From DASSLY01 sp035689185 (GTDB taxonomy: Bacteria; Actinomycetota; Actinomycetes; Actinomycetales; Dermatophilaceae): a stretch of 64,000 nt of DNA. Under the pieces are notes generated by a model that had not been told where the DNA came from, searched no databases, and saw nothing but the letters and a program-made list of their open reading frames with translations. Position numbers and translations under genes: made by a program. The stretch's first letter is position 1. Each line of letters opens with the position of its first letter. The DNA lies in contig DASSLY010000033.1 of the NCBI GenBank assembly GCA_035689185.1, positions 30,994-94,993 on the forward strand. The letters run 5' to 3'. Of the stretch, positions 8,309 to 17,083 are shown one piece after another.

Positions 8309-9979
8309 GTGGCGATGGTGTTCGCGGACCAGACCAGCGTGCTGCAGTTCGACCTGTCGGTGGTGGACTGGACCTTGATGGCGATCTACTTCGCCTTCGT
8401 CATCGGCATCGGCTTCATCCTGCGCCGGGTGATGACGTCCTCGCTCGACTTCTTCCTGTCCGGACGGTCGCTGCCTGCGTGGATCACCGGGATCGGCTTC
8501 ATCTCCGCCAACATCGGCGCCGTGGAACTGCTCGGCCAGTCCGCAAGCGGAGCGCAGTACGGCGCCGCGATGCTGCACTACTTCTGGATCGGCGCGATCC
8601 CGGCGATGGTCTTCCTCGGCATCGTGATGATGCCGTTCTACTACGGGTCCAAGGTTCGCAGCGTGCCGGAGTACCTCCGGCTGCGCTTCGACCCCAAGGC
8701 CCACCTCATCAACGCCGTCACCTTCGTCGTCGGCAGCATGCTCATCGCCGGGGTCAACCTCTATGCCCTGGCGATCGTGCTGGAGGCGCTGCTGGGCATT
8801 CCGCTGGCCGTCGCCATCGTCATGTCCGCGGTCTTCGTGCTCTCCTACATCCTGCTGGGCGGCCTGACCAGCGCCATCTACAACGAGGTCATGCAGTTCT
8901 TCGTCGTGATGATCGGGATGGTGCCGCTGGTCGTCATCGCGCTGAAGAAGGTCGGTGGCATGGGCGCGCTGGCCGAGAACCTGCGTGCCTCCCACGGCAA
9001 CGACTTCGTCTCCCCGTGGTCGGGGACCGCCGTCGGCGGAGGCAACCCCGTCGGCGACTGGGTCGGCATACTGCTGGGTCTGACGTTCTGCCTCTCCTTC
9101 GGGTACTGGACCACCAACTTCGCCGAGGTGCAGCGGGCGATGGCCGCCAAGGACCAGCACTCGGCCCGGCTGACGCCCATCATCGGCGCCTACCCCAAGG
9201 CCATCGTCCCGCTGATCTCGGTGCTGCCCGGCATGGCCGCCGTCGTGCTGCTGCCGGGCATCGGCAGGGAGGGCGGCGCGTTGGAGTACAACCAGGCGAT
9301 CCCGGCGCTGATGTCCCAGTTCCTGCCGCAGGGGGCGCTGGGGATCGCCGTCACCGGGCTGCTCGCCGCGTTCATGGCCGGGATGGCCGCCAACGTCTCC
9401 AGCTTCAACGCGGTGTTCACCTACGACCTGTGGCAGGACTACATCCGCCCCGGCCGGCCGGACCGGTACTACCTCAAGGTGGGGCGCTGGGCCACCGTGG
9501 GCGGGGTCGGGATCGCGATCCTCACCGCGTTCATCGCGGTCAACTTCAGCAACATCTCCAACTACCTGCAGACGCTGTTCTCCTTCTTCAACGTGCCGCT
9601 GTTCTGCGCGTTCATCATCGGCATGTTCTGGAAGCGGGCCAGCCGGAGCGCCGGCTTCTGGGGGATCCTGGTCGGCACGGTGACTGCGGTCACCGTGTAC
9701 TTCCTCTACCAGGCCGATGTCCTGCGCTACCGCAGCGACCTGCAGGAGACCATGTGGGGCTCCATCTTCGCCTTCTCCGCCGGCGCGGTCGCCATGGTCG
9801 TCGTCTCCCTGCGGGAGCCGAGGAAGACCGACGCGGAACTGCACGGCCTGGTCTACGGGATGGAGATCCACGACGCCTCGGACGCCGTCCGGTACGCGTG
9901 GTACCGCAGCCCGATCGTGCTCGGCGTCGGCGTCCTGCTGGTGAACGTCGCGCTCTACGTGTATGTCGCAAGCCTCTGA
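8309..9979 (+). CDS. Sodium:solute symporter (SSS family, SGLT-like)
   Basis: A 556-residue inner-membrane transporter with about 14 hydrophobic segments. It has the SSS family landmarks: an early helix followed by SLDFFLSGRSLPAW, the GAVELLGQSA region, GGLTSAIYNEVMQFF, and WTTNFAEVQRAMAAKD followed by a sodium-site helix. The strong resemblance is to sugar-type SGLT carriers, but the substrate cannot be read from sequence. GTG 8309 is about 10 nt after GGAG; ATG 8315 is an alternative. The small membrane protein 51 nt downstream looks like an accessory subunit. Confidence 0.88.
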   Translation: MAMVFADQTSVLQFDLSVVDWTLMAIYFAFVIGIGFILRRVMTSSLDFFLSGRSLPAWITGIGFISANIGAVELLGQSASGAQYGAAMLHYFWIGAIPAMVFLGIVMMPFYYGSKVRSVPEYLRLRFDPKAHLINAVTFVVGSMLIAGVNLYALAIVLEALLGIPLAVAIVMSAVFVLSYILLGGLTSAIYNEVMQFFVVMIGMVPLVVIALKKVGGMGALAENLRASHGNDFVSPWSGTAVGGGNPVGDWVGILLGLTFCLSFGYWTTNFAEVQRAMAAKDQHSARLTPIIGAYPKAIVPLISVLPGMAAVVLLPGIGREGGALEYNQAIPALMSQFLPQGALGIAVTGLLAAFMAGMAANVSSFNAVFTYDLWQDYIRPGRPDRYYLKVGRWATVGGVGIAILTAFIAVNFSNISNYLQTLFSFFNVPLFCAFIIGMFWKRASRSAGFWGILVGTVTAVTVYFLYQADVLRYRSDLQETMWGSIFAFSAGAVAMVVVSLREPRKTDAELHGLVYGMEIHDASDAVRYAWYRSPIVLGVGVLLVNVALYVYVASL

Positions 9980-10030
9980 CAGAGTCGCCAACACTGCCCG
10001 GTCCACGGGCGGAGCACCGAGGAGCCAACC

Positions 10031-10339
10031 ATGACCTCACCGATGGAACACGAGGGCGAGAGCAACACCGAGCTGCTTGCCCGGTTGCTTGACCTGCGCA
10101 CGATCGTCGGGCTGCTGTTCCTCATCTTCGGCATCCTGGTGACCCCGGTCGGCCTGTCCGCCTCCGACGCCGACATCGCCAAGGCCGACGGGATCAACAT
10201 CTCGCTGTGGATGGGCCTGTTCATGCTCGTCGTCGCGGCGGTCTTCATCGTCTGGATGCTCCTCGTGCCGCCGGAGCTGACCCAGGGCCACCAGGTCACC
10301 GAGGACGACCTGCCGGAGCAGATGCGGCACCACCACTAG
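10031..10339 (+). CDS. Small two-helix membrane protein, putative symporter accessory subunit
   Basis: A 102-residue protein: a short charged N-terminus, a first hydrophobic helix LRTIVGLLFLIFGILVTPVGL, an acidic loop (SDADIAKADGIN) and a second helix WMGLFMLVVAAVFIVWMLL, then an acidic/His-rich cytoplasmic tail. It follows the symporter by 51 nt with its own GAGGAG. Small partners of this shape often accompany actinobacterial SSS carriers; the role is inferred from context. Confidence 0.75.
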   Translation: MTSPMEHEGESNTELLARLLDLRTIVGLLFLIFGILVTPVGLSASDADIAKADGINISLWMGLFMLVVAAVFIVWMLLVPPELTQGHQVTEDDLPEQMRHHH

Positions 10340-10386
10340 CCGCCCCACCGGATCACCACCGCAGCCCGACCCTTCGAGGAGGAGCG

Positions 10387-10836
10387 ATGTCGTACGCGAG
10401 GATCGTCGTCGGCACCGACGGCTCCGAGCCGTCCCTGGTGGCCGTGGGACGGGCGGCCGAGCTGGCGGCCAGCGAACACGCGGAGCTCGAGGTGGTCTGC
10501 GCCTACCACCCGATGAGAGCCCGGGAGCAGGCGCGGGTGACGACGGGCCTGGACGACACCCGGCGCCGGGTCACCGGCACCGTCGCGGCGCAGCAGGCCC
10601 TCGACGCCGCCCTCCGGCGCGCCGAGAGCGCCGGCGCCACGGTCCACGGGCGGCTCGCCGAGGGTGACGCCGTCGAGACGATCCTGGCGGCCGCGAAGCA
10701 GTCCGCGGCGGAGCTCGTCGTGGTCGGCAGCACCGGCATCAACTCGATCAAGGGCCGGCTGCTGGGGTCGGTTCCCTCGTTGGTGGTGCACCGGGCCACC
10801 TGCGACGTGCTGATCGTCTACGCCTCCGACACCTGA
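10387..10836 (+). CDS. Universal stress protein (UspA family)
   Basis: A 149-residue single Usp domain. The N-terminal strand RIVVGTDGSEPS and the C-terminal nucleotide-binding motif GSTGINSIKGRLLGSV (G-x2-G-x9-G-S) point to the ATP-binding branch. ATG 10387 follows GAGGAGGA. It is 47 nt after the small membrane protein, so it may be cotranscribed with the transporter pair. Confidence 0.88.
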   Translation: MSYARIVVGTDGSEPSLVAVGRAAELAASEHAELEVVCAYHPMRAREQARVTTGLDDTRRRVTGTVAAQQALDAALRRAESAGATVHGRLAEGDAVETILAAAKQSAAELVVVGSTGINSIKGRLLGSVPSLVVHRATCDVLIVYASDT

Positions 10837-10959
10837 CGCGCCAGCCCGCTCGCCGCTCCCCGTCCGCACCATGGCGACCAGCTGCTCGATCCCTTCGGCG
10901 CCTCGCGGATCTTGCGATCCCCCGACCCGTCAGTGGAGGGCGGCATACCCAGTCCTCCG

Positions 10960-10965
10960 TAGGCT
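10960..10965 (+). promoter_or_regulatory. -10 of a leaderless GH26-like transcript
   Basis: TAGGCT ends exactly 6 nt before ATG 10972, so transcription should start at or next to the start codon. Confidence 0.5.
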
Positions 10966-10971
10966 GCCGGC

Positions 10972-11967
10972 ATGGCGATGCTGCCGCATCTGGCCACTTC
11001 GGCGATGCCGCGTCCTCGGCACTGGGCGGTCACGGCGTGGCTCGTGCTCGCCGTCACCATGGCGCCGATGGTGAGTGTTCGGCCGCCCTCGACGACGGCC
11101 CCCCTGGCCAGCCGCGTCCGACTCGGCGCATACGTGCATCTGGACGGACAGCCGTACCGCGACCCGGTCTCGACCGCTGACCTGACCACGCTCGAAGACC
11201 GCGTCGGCCGGCTCGACATCGTGCACTACTTCTTCACCTGGGGACGGCAGTTCCATGAAGCGGTCTCGCCCAACCTCGACGGCCGGGACCTGATGCTGTC
11301 CATGCAGCCGGACGGCGATCTGGTCCGACAGATCGCGGACGGCGCCCAGGATGGGTACCTCGACCGCTTCGCCGCACAGGCACGGGCCTTCGGCCGGCCG
11401 GTCTACCTGCGGTTCGGCCATGAGATGAACGGAGAGTGGATGGCCTACTCGGCCGGTCGTCCGGGCGGGCCGTCGGCAGCTGCCTTCGTTGCGGCATGGC
11501 GGCACCTGGTGGCCCGGTTCCGAGCCGCGGGAGCTGACAACGTGCGGTTCGTCTGGTCACCGAACGAGTCGGACTTTCCCGACCGCAGCGGCAACCGGAT
11601 GGAGGACTACTGGCCCGGGACCGACGTCGTCGACGTCGCCGGCTTCGACGCCTACAACTGGTCCACCCGCTCACCTCGGCGTGGCGACGGCCGCGACCGC
11701 AGCTTCGAGCAGATCGTCGCCGGCCCCTATCGCCGGCTCGGACGGCTGACGCTCAAGCCGGTGTGGCTGTGCGAGTTCGGCACCGTCGAACCCGGCAAGG
11801 CACGGTGGCTGCGCGACATGTTCGGCTCCCGCCGGTTCCCACGTCTGCAGGCGCTGATCTACTTCAGCGAGAACGACCAGCGTGACGTCCAGCGGGACTG
11901 GCGGCTGGACACCAGTGCGGCCGCGGTCGCGGCCTGGCGGGACGGACGGGCTGCCCGGCCGCGGTGA
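10972..11967 (+). CDS. Secreted or anchored GH26-like glycosidase
   Basis: A 331-residue protein with an N-terminal hydrophobic segment (WAVTAWLVLAVTMAPMVSV, about 18-36), a signal peptide or anchor. The catalytic domain has the glycoside hydrolase 26 layout: acid/base Glu151 in RFGHEMNGEW, a VWSPNE strand, and the likely nucleophile Glu268 in WLCEFG. GH26 enzymes mostly cut beta-mannans or mixed-linkage beta-glucans. It converges with the GT2 synthase 33 nt away, suggesting it trims or releases that polymer (inference). The nearest -10 implies a leaderless mRNA. Confidence 0.82.
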   Translation: MAMLPHLATSAMPRPRHWAVTAWLVLAVTMAPMVSVRPPSTTAPLASRVRLGAYVHLDGQPYRDPVSTADLTTLEDRVGRLDIVHYFFTWGRQFHEAVSPNLDGRDLMLSMQPDGDLVRQIADGAQDGYLDRFAAQARAFGRPVYLRFGHEMNGEWMAYSAGRPGGPSAAAFVAAWRHLVARFRAAGADNVRFVWSPNESDFPDRSGNRMEDYWPGTDVVDVAGFDAYNWSTRSPRRGDGRDRSFEQIVAGPYRRLGRLTLKPVWLCEFGTVEPGKARWLRDMFGSRRFPRLQALIYFSENDQRDVQRDWRLDTSAAAVAAWRDGRAARPR

Positions 11968-12000
11968 CCCGCGCCGGGCAGCCCTGGATCCAGCACGCTG

Positions 12001-13785
12001 TCAGGACGCCGCCGCCACCAGTTCGCCGACACGCTCTGCCGGCTCTCGACGAGGCTGGAGTGGTTGGCCCCACAGGCCGGCTGCGTTCAGCCTGTTCACC
12101 GAGTGAAGCACCAGCGGTGCGCTGCACGTGGCCATGGTGACCAGCAGCCAGAACGTCAGGCTGGGGTACGACTGGCCCAGGCCGAGGCCCGCGGAAGCAG
12201 CCAGGACGGCCCCGGAGGCGGCCAGCCAGAACAGATGCGGCCGAAATGTCGCCAGGCTGTCCCCGCTGGTGAGCTTGCCTTTCGCCGTCACCGCATAGGC
12301 CAGTGGCCGACCCCGCAGGAAGTCCCACGCCGCAGAGGCGTAGATCGGCAGGCAGATCATGAGCAGGCCGAGGCCGGACAGCCCCCATTCCCGCCGCTCG
12401 TGCGGGGCGAGGTTGAAACGCCGCAACCAGAAGAAGGTGCCCAGGCTGGAAGCCATGGACGCGGACCACAGGAGCAGCCATTCTCCGATGGGCAAGCGGA
12501 CCGCGGCGCCGCCCAAAACGTACAAAGCGGTCAGAATATTTCCAAGCACCCAGGAGGCCGCCACCGACGGGTAGAACAGCTGGAGCAGCGAGAAGGAGAG
12601 CCGTTGCGCGGGCCTCATCTGCGGAAAAATTCGCGGGGAGTGGTTCCGCATGATTTCCCAGATGCCGTAGGCCCACCGCTTCTGCTGGCTGAAGTAGTCC
12701 GTGAACGAGGTCGGTCCCTCACCGACAGCGAGGATGTCGGGCGTGTAGACACCCCGGTACCGGTTCCCGGTGACCGGGTTGGCCGTCGCGTACATGGCCA
12801 TGGAGGTCAGGTGGTCCTCGATGATCGAGTCCTGGTAGCCACCGATCACGTGGAAGGCCGACGGCCGGTACAGGTGGTTCGTGCCGATCAGCAGCGGGGC
12901 CGACATGCCGTTGCCCCCGCGCTGGATGACGCCGTGGAAGACGTAGGCCTGAATCGCGGCGCCCTTGGCGATCCAGCTCTCCCGCAGGTTGCCGTACACC
13001 TGAGGTGCGACGACGAAGCCGACGTCGGGATCGGAGAAGTAGCCCAGGGTCCGCTCCAGGAACTCCGGGGCGGGCACGTGGTCGGGGTCCATCTGTGCCA
13101 CCACGTCGTAGGCCTGCTCGTGCTCGGCGCGCCAGGCGTTGTGGTTGCCCGCCTTGGTCCGTGCCTTGAACTGCCCAGACTTCGTGTTGTACTCAGCGAT
13201 TCCCTTGCGGGAGAAGTGGTTCACCCCGATGACGGCGCACTCCGCGGCGACCACCGGGTCACCGCCCTCGTCCAGCAGCCAGACGTCCACCTGCCCGTCG
13301 TAGCGCACCTGTTTCATCGCGTGCAGGGTGCCGAGGATCATCTCCAGCGGCTCCTTGTTCGGCACGATGGTGGTGAGCAGCGCCACCCGCAGACCCGGCT
13401 GTGGCACCAGGGGGACCGGGTCCTTGGCGCGGGTCGAGAACAGCCACAGGGCCGCCCCCTGCGCCAGCCGGATGACCTCGATGGTCACCATCAGGGCCAC
13501 ACCGAGCAGCGACGTGGCGAACAGCACGCCTCCCGCTTGAGACAGGGAGGGCAGGTGGCTGGGCCAGACCAGCCATCCGATGAAGGTGAGTCCGGTGATG
13601 ACCTGGGCGGCTATCAGCGCGGCGAGGCCGAGCTTCTGCCTGGTCGAGAAGACGTCGACGAAGGACACCGTTGACCCGGGCTGTGCCGGGCCGGTGAGCG
13701 TGGTCGTCCCCTGGTAGATGTCGCGGCGGACGGGTGGGTCGTAGGAGTGAGCCGGCGCGGGCGCCAGCTGTTCGGCGTCGGGCAA
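12001..13785 (-). CDS. Membrane glycosyltransferase family 2, cellulose-synthase-like
   Basis: About 594 residues from the TTG start used here. Two N-terminal helices, a cytoplasmic GT-A domain, and four or more C-terminal helices give the layout of processive beta-glycan synthases. Motifs: DxD in QMDPDHVP (about residue 233), the catalytic-base ED in SIIEDHLT (about 322), and QQKRW (about 368), which guides the acceptor. No PilZ domain is evident. The start is uncertain: TTG 13785 has AGGGG about 10 nt upstream; the frame stays open to an ATG at 13998, but promoter-like sequence around 14005 argues for a leader there. Product (cellulose, mannan or another beta-glycan) cannot be read from sequence; the convergent GH26-like gene hints at a beta-linked polymer. 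Confidence 0.85.
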   Translation of the reverse strand: MPDAEQLAPAPAHSYDPPVRRDIYQGTTTLTGPAQPGSTVSFVDVFSTRQKLGLAALIAAQVITGLTFIGWLVWPSHLPSLSQAGGVLFATSLLGVALMVTIEVIRLAQGAALWLFSTRAKDPVPLVPQPGLRVALLTTIVPNKEPLEMILGTLHAMKQVRYDGQVDVWLLDEGGDPVVAAECAVIGVNHFSRKGIAEYNTKSGQFKARTKAGNHNAWRAEHEQAYDVVAQMDPDHVPAPEFLERTLGYFSDPDVGFVVAPQVYGNLRESWIAKGAAIQAYVFHGVIQRGGNGMSAPLLIGTNHLYRPSAFHVIGGYQDSIIEDHLTSMAMYATANPVTGNRYRGVYTPDILAVGEGPTSFTDYFSQQKRWAYGIWEIMRNHSPRIFPQMRPAQRLSFSLLQLFYPSVAASWVLGNILTALYVLGGAAVRLPIGEWLLLWSASMASSLGTFFWLRRFNLAPHERREWGLSGLGLLMICLPIYASAAWDFLRGRPLAYAVTAKGKLTSGDSLATFRPHLFWLAASGAVLAASAGLGLGQSYPSLTFWLLVTMATCSAPLVLHSVNRLNAAGLWGQPLQPRREPAERVGELVAAAS

Positions 13786-14048
13786 GATTGTGTTTCCCCT
13801 CGAAAAGAGCGCAGCAGGAAAGGACCGCTCGTCGGCGAGCGCGGGCAGCATGAAGCGCGCAAACGGTGCGCGACAGCGCCGGTGAAGAAAGGGTTCAAAA
13901 CGGACACATTGCACGGTTGACGAGGTGTCGACCGGCTGGGCCGGAACCATCGAGGTTTTTGCGAGATGCCGTGCGGCGTTAGCCCTTGGATCCGACAAGA
14001 CCGAGACTATACGAAGTTGAAGCCTCTACTATACCAACCCTTGACCAT
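13786..14048 (-). promoter_or_regulatory. GT2 promoter and long untranslated leader
   Basis: On the minus strand two TATAGT hexamers lie around 14006-14011 and 14027-14032, in a locally AT-rich stretch. Transcription from either would leave a leader of more than 200 nt before TTG 13785. I could not match the leader to a known riboswitch class. Confidence 0.4.
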
Positions 14049-14064
14049 TGTGACCGGTATCACG
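14049..14064. promoter_or_regulatory. Crp/GlxR-type operator upstream of GT2
   Basis: TGTGA-CCGGTA-TCACG matches the cAMP-receptor consensus TGTGA-N6-TCACA at nine of ten positions. It lies upstream of the TATAGT motifs reading toward the GT2 gene, where an activator could act. Confidence 0.6.
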
Positions 14065-14133
14065 CAGGGGTCACGGAGGGGTCACGGTGCGAGAGTGGAC
14101 CGACTCGGCGGCCCTGCGTGGGCCGCGAGCTCA

Positions 14134-14161
14134 GGTCCGGGCGGCGGGTGCCGCCCGGACC
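14134..14161 (-). terminator. Hairpin terminator of valS
   Basis: A perfect 12-bp stem (GGTCCGGGCGGC / GCCGCCCGGACC) with a GGGT loop, about 25 nt past the valS stop on the minus strand. No T-run follows. Confidence 0.65.
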
Positions 14162-14185
14162 GGCGCGGCAGCGGTCGGAACGCCC

Positions 14186-16768
14186 TTACCCGGCAGCCAG
14201 GGCGACGCCGCGGACCGCCAACGTGTCCGCCTCGACGAACTGCATCGCCGCCACTCGGCCGGCCGCGGCCAGGTCGGCGGCGGCCGCGCGCACGCGGTCC
14301 AGGTCCGCCGCGGGGCCGGCCACCGAGACCGAGGCGACCTCGGCCTTCATACCGACCTTGGCCTGCGACTTGGCCCGGCGGATCGCCGCCAGCGCGACGC
14401 CGACCGCGGCCAGGGCCGCCGCGTCGCCGCCAGCGGCCACCGGCTTCAGCTCCTCGGCCCGCGGCCAGGCCGCCAGGTGCACCGAGCCGTCGTGCCACCA
14501 GGACCAGACCTCCTCGGTGGCGAACGGCAGGATCGGGGCGAACAGTCGAAGAAGAACGTCCAGCGCCAGCCGCAGCGCCGCCCGGGCCGAGGCGGCCGCC
14601 GCCTCCCCCCGGCCCCCGTAGGCACGGTCCTTCACCAGCTCCAGGTAGTCGTCGCAGAAGGTCCAGAAGAAGGTCTCGGTGACCTCCAGCGCGCGGGTGT
14701 AGTCGAAGGCCTCGAACCCGGCCGTGGCCATGTCCACCACCTCGCCCAGCGCGGCCAGCATGGCCTGGTCCAGCGGCTCGCTCACCGACTCCGGGGCGGC
14801 CGGGCCGAAGGACAGCGCGAACTTGCTCGCGTTCAGCACCTTGATGCTCAGCCGGCGGCCGACCTTCATCTGCGCGGTGTCAAGGGCGGCGTCGATGCCC
14901 ATCCGGGCCGACGCGGCCCAGTAGCGCACCGAGTCGGTGCCGTGCTCCTCCAGCATCGCCATCGGCGTGGTGACGTTGCCCTTGGACTTGCTCATCTTCT
15001 TGCGGTCGGGGTCCAGGATCCAGCCGTTCAGGGTGGCGTGCGTCCAGGGCAGCGAACCGTGCTCGTAGTGGGCCCGCACGACCGTGGCGAACAGCCAGGT
15101 GCGGATGATGTCGTGGCCCTGAGGGCGCTGGTCCATCGGGAACACCTTGGCGAACAGCTGCGGGTCCTCCAGCCACCCGCCGGCGATCTGGGGCGTGAGC
15201 GAGGAGGTCGCCCAGGTGTCCATCACGTCCCGGTCCCCGGTGAACCCGCCCGGCTGGTCCCGCTGCTGCGCGGCATACCCCTCGGGCACGTCGGCGTAGG
15301 GGTCGATCGGAAGGATGTCCTCGGCCGGCACGATCGGGTGGGCGTAGTCCACCTCGCCGGTCACCGAGACCGGGTACCAGACCGGGATCGGCACGCCCAT
15401 GAACCGCTGCCGGGAGATCAGCCAGTCGCCGTTGAGCCCGCCGACCCAGTTCTCGTACCGGGAGCGCATGAACGGCGGGTGGAACTGCAGCTCGCGGCCC
15501 CGTTCCAGGAACCTCTCGCGCAGGGCGAGGTCGCGGCCGCCGTTGCGGATGTACCACTGCCGCGACGTGACGATCTCCAGCGGCTTGTCGCCCTTCTCGT
15601 AGAAGTTCGCCTTGCGCTGGGTCGGCACCGGCTCACCGGCCAGATCGCCCGACTCGCGCAGCGCCGCCACGACCTGGGTCCGCGCGCTGAAGGTGGTCGC
15701 GCCGGCGATCCGCTGGAACAGCGCCTCGCCGGGGCCGCCGGACACCCAGGGCGGCACCTCCCGGGAGATGCGTCCATCACGTTGCACCACCGAGCGGGTC
15801 GGCAGGTCCAGCTCGCGCCACCACACGACGTCGGTGAGGTCGCCGAAGGTGCAGCACATGGCGATGCCCGCGCCCTTGTCCGGTTCGGCGAGCGGGTGGG
15901 CCAGGACCGGGATCTCGACCCCGAACAACGGCGAGGTGACCGTGGTGCCGAACATGGCGGCATATCGCTCGTCGTCGGGGTGCGCGATGAGGGCGACCAC
16001 GGCCGGCAGGAGCTCGGGCCGCGTGGTCTCGATGTGGACCGGGTCGCCGTCGGGGCGGTGGAAGGCGACCCGGTGGAAGTGCCCCGGGTAGTCCCGGGCC
16101 TCCAGCTCGGCCTGGGCCACCGCAGTCTGGAAGGTGACGTCCCACAGCCCCGGCGCCTCGGCCTGGTAGGCCTCGCCGCGGGCCAGGTTGCGCAGGAAGG
16201 CGGCCTGGGCGACCTTGCGCGACCGGTCGTCGATGGTGCGGTAGCTGATCGACCAGTCCACCGACAGCCCGAGCCGGCGGAACAGCGCCTCGAACGCGAC
16301 CTCGTCCTTGAGGGTGAGCGTCTCGCAGAGCTCGACGAAGTTGGCGCGGCTCACCGGGAGCTGGTCGGCCGCGCGCGTGCTCCGGCCGTCACCGCCCTCC
16401 TGGGGTGGGACGAAGCCCGGCAGGTATGCCAGGGTGGCGTCCCCGCGCACGCCGTAGTAGTTCTGCACCCGCCGCTCGGTGGGCAGTCCGTTGTCATCCC
16501 ACCCGATCGGGTAGAACACCTCCGAACCCGCCATCCGCTTGTACCGGGCGATGCAGTCCGCCTGCGCGTAGCCGTACACGTGGCCGATGTGCAGCGCCCC
16601 GCTCGCGGTGGGCGGCGGGGTGTCGATCGCGTAGATCTCCTCCCGCGGCCGGCTCCGGTCGAAGGCGTAGGTCCCCTGCTCCGCCCATACCGCCGACCAC
16701 TTCTCCTCCAGGCCGTCGACGGACGGCCGCGCCGGGATGCGGGGGTCGGAGGCTTCCTGTGTGGCCAT
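14186..16768 (-). CDS. valS: Valyl-tRNA synthetase
   Basis: An 860-residue class I aminoacyl-tRNA synthetase that charges tRNA-Val in the cytoplasm. The HIGH signature is at residues 60-63 (GALHIGHVYGYAQAD), KMSKS near 589-593, and the ValRS-typical PTERRVQNYYG and MDTWATSSLTPQI confirm specificity. It is about 90 residues shorter than the E. coli enzyme and appears to lack the C-terminal coiled-coil arm. ATG 16768 begins MATQEASD; a GAAGAT hexamer 7 nt upstream suggests a leaderless transcript. It is divergent from the CopD-like gene. Confidence 0.95.
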   Translation of the reverse strand: MATQEASDPRIPARPSVDGLEEKWSAVWAEQGTYAFDRSRPREEIYAIDTPPPTASGALHIGHVYGYAQADCIARYKRMAGSEVFYPIGWDDNGLPTERRVQNYYGVRGDATLAYLPGFVPPQEGGDGRSTRAADQLPVSRANFVELCETLTLKDEVAFEALFRRLGLSVDWSISYRTIDDRSRKVAQAAFLRNLARGEAYQAEAPGLWDVTFQTAVAQAELEARDYPGHFHRVAFHRPDGDPVHIETTRPELLPAVVALIAHPDDERYAAMFGTTVTSPLFGVEIPVLAHPLAEPDKGAGIAMCCTFGDLTDVVWWRELDLPTRSVVQRDGRISREVPPWVSGGPGEALFQRIAGATTFSARTQVVAALRESGDLAGEPVPTQRKANFYEKGDKPLEIVTSRQWYIRNGGRDLALRERFLERGRELQFHPPFMRSRYENWVGGLNGDWLISRQRFMGVPIPVWYPVSVTGEVDYAHPIVPAEDILPIDPYADVPEGYAAQQRDQPGGFTGDRDVMDTWATSSLTPQIAGGWLEDPQLFAKVFPMDQRPQGHDIIRTWLFATVVRAHYEHGSLPWTHATLNGWILDPDRKKMSKSKGNVTTPMAMLEEHGTDSVRYWAASARMGIDAALDTAQMKVGRRLSIKVLNASKFALSFGPAAPESVSEPLDQAMLAALGEVVDMATAGFEAFDYTRALEVTETFFWTFCDDYLELVKDRAYGGRGEAAAASARAALRLALDVLLRLFAPILPFATEEVWSWWHDGSVHLAAWPRAEELKPVAAGGDAAALAAVGVALAAIRRAKSQAKVGMKAEVASVSVAGPAADLDRVRAAAADLAAAGRVAAMQFVEADTLAVRGVALAAG

Positions 16769-16835
16769 GCCCGGCATCTTCCCAGACCCGCTGCCGGCGC
16801 AACGACCGAGTTCCTGCGGGTGCGCGGACAAGCAG

Positions 16836-16866
16836 GTCGGTATGCAGTGTCGGTATGCAGTGTCGG
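16836..16866 (+). repeat. 13-bp direct repeat between valS and the CopD-like gene
   Basis: Two exact copies of GTCGGTATGCAGT followed by a partial third, in the 315-bp divergent spacer. No gene is seen in the spacer. Confidence 0.75.
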
Positions 16867-16986
16867 CGCCCGTCCGCGGCCGGGATCCGGACCGCTGGCC
16901 AGTTGACCGCAGACCCGGCATCGGTGACGCTCAGCGCGGAGAGGTTCCTCGGCAGCCGAAGGAAGGGATCCCGGTCGGCGTGCCTC

Positions 16987-17040
16987 GGCGGCCAGGTTCG
17001 GTGGCCAGGTCTAGGTGGCCAGGTCTGGGTGGCCAGGTGA
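16987..17040 (+). repeat. Four tandem copies of a 13-bp GGTGGCCAGGTC unit
   Basis: Imperfect tandem copies directly upstream of the CopD-like gene, part of the short-repeat habit seen in several spacers here. No function is seen. Confidence 0.75.
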
Positions 17041-17083
17041 GGAGAATGATGGCCGGCGGCACGCTGACCCGCGGGCCGGCCCC

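Noticed and set aside
13786..13998. Start of the GT2 protein at ATG 13998
   Set aside because: Promoter-like TATAGT lies within about 10 nt, there is no ribosome-binding site, and the added residues resemble no family N-terminus. Not fully excluded.
13786..14040. c-di-GMP or c-di-AMP riboswitch in the GT2 leader
   Set aside because: A GCAAAAACC stretch looked suggestive, but the conserved core elements of both classes are missing.
14087..16906. 939-codon plus-strand frame opposite valS
   Set aside because: Shadow frame of valS caused by high GC; its protein is His/Arg/Gly-rich with no family features.
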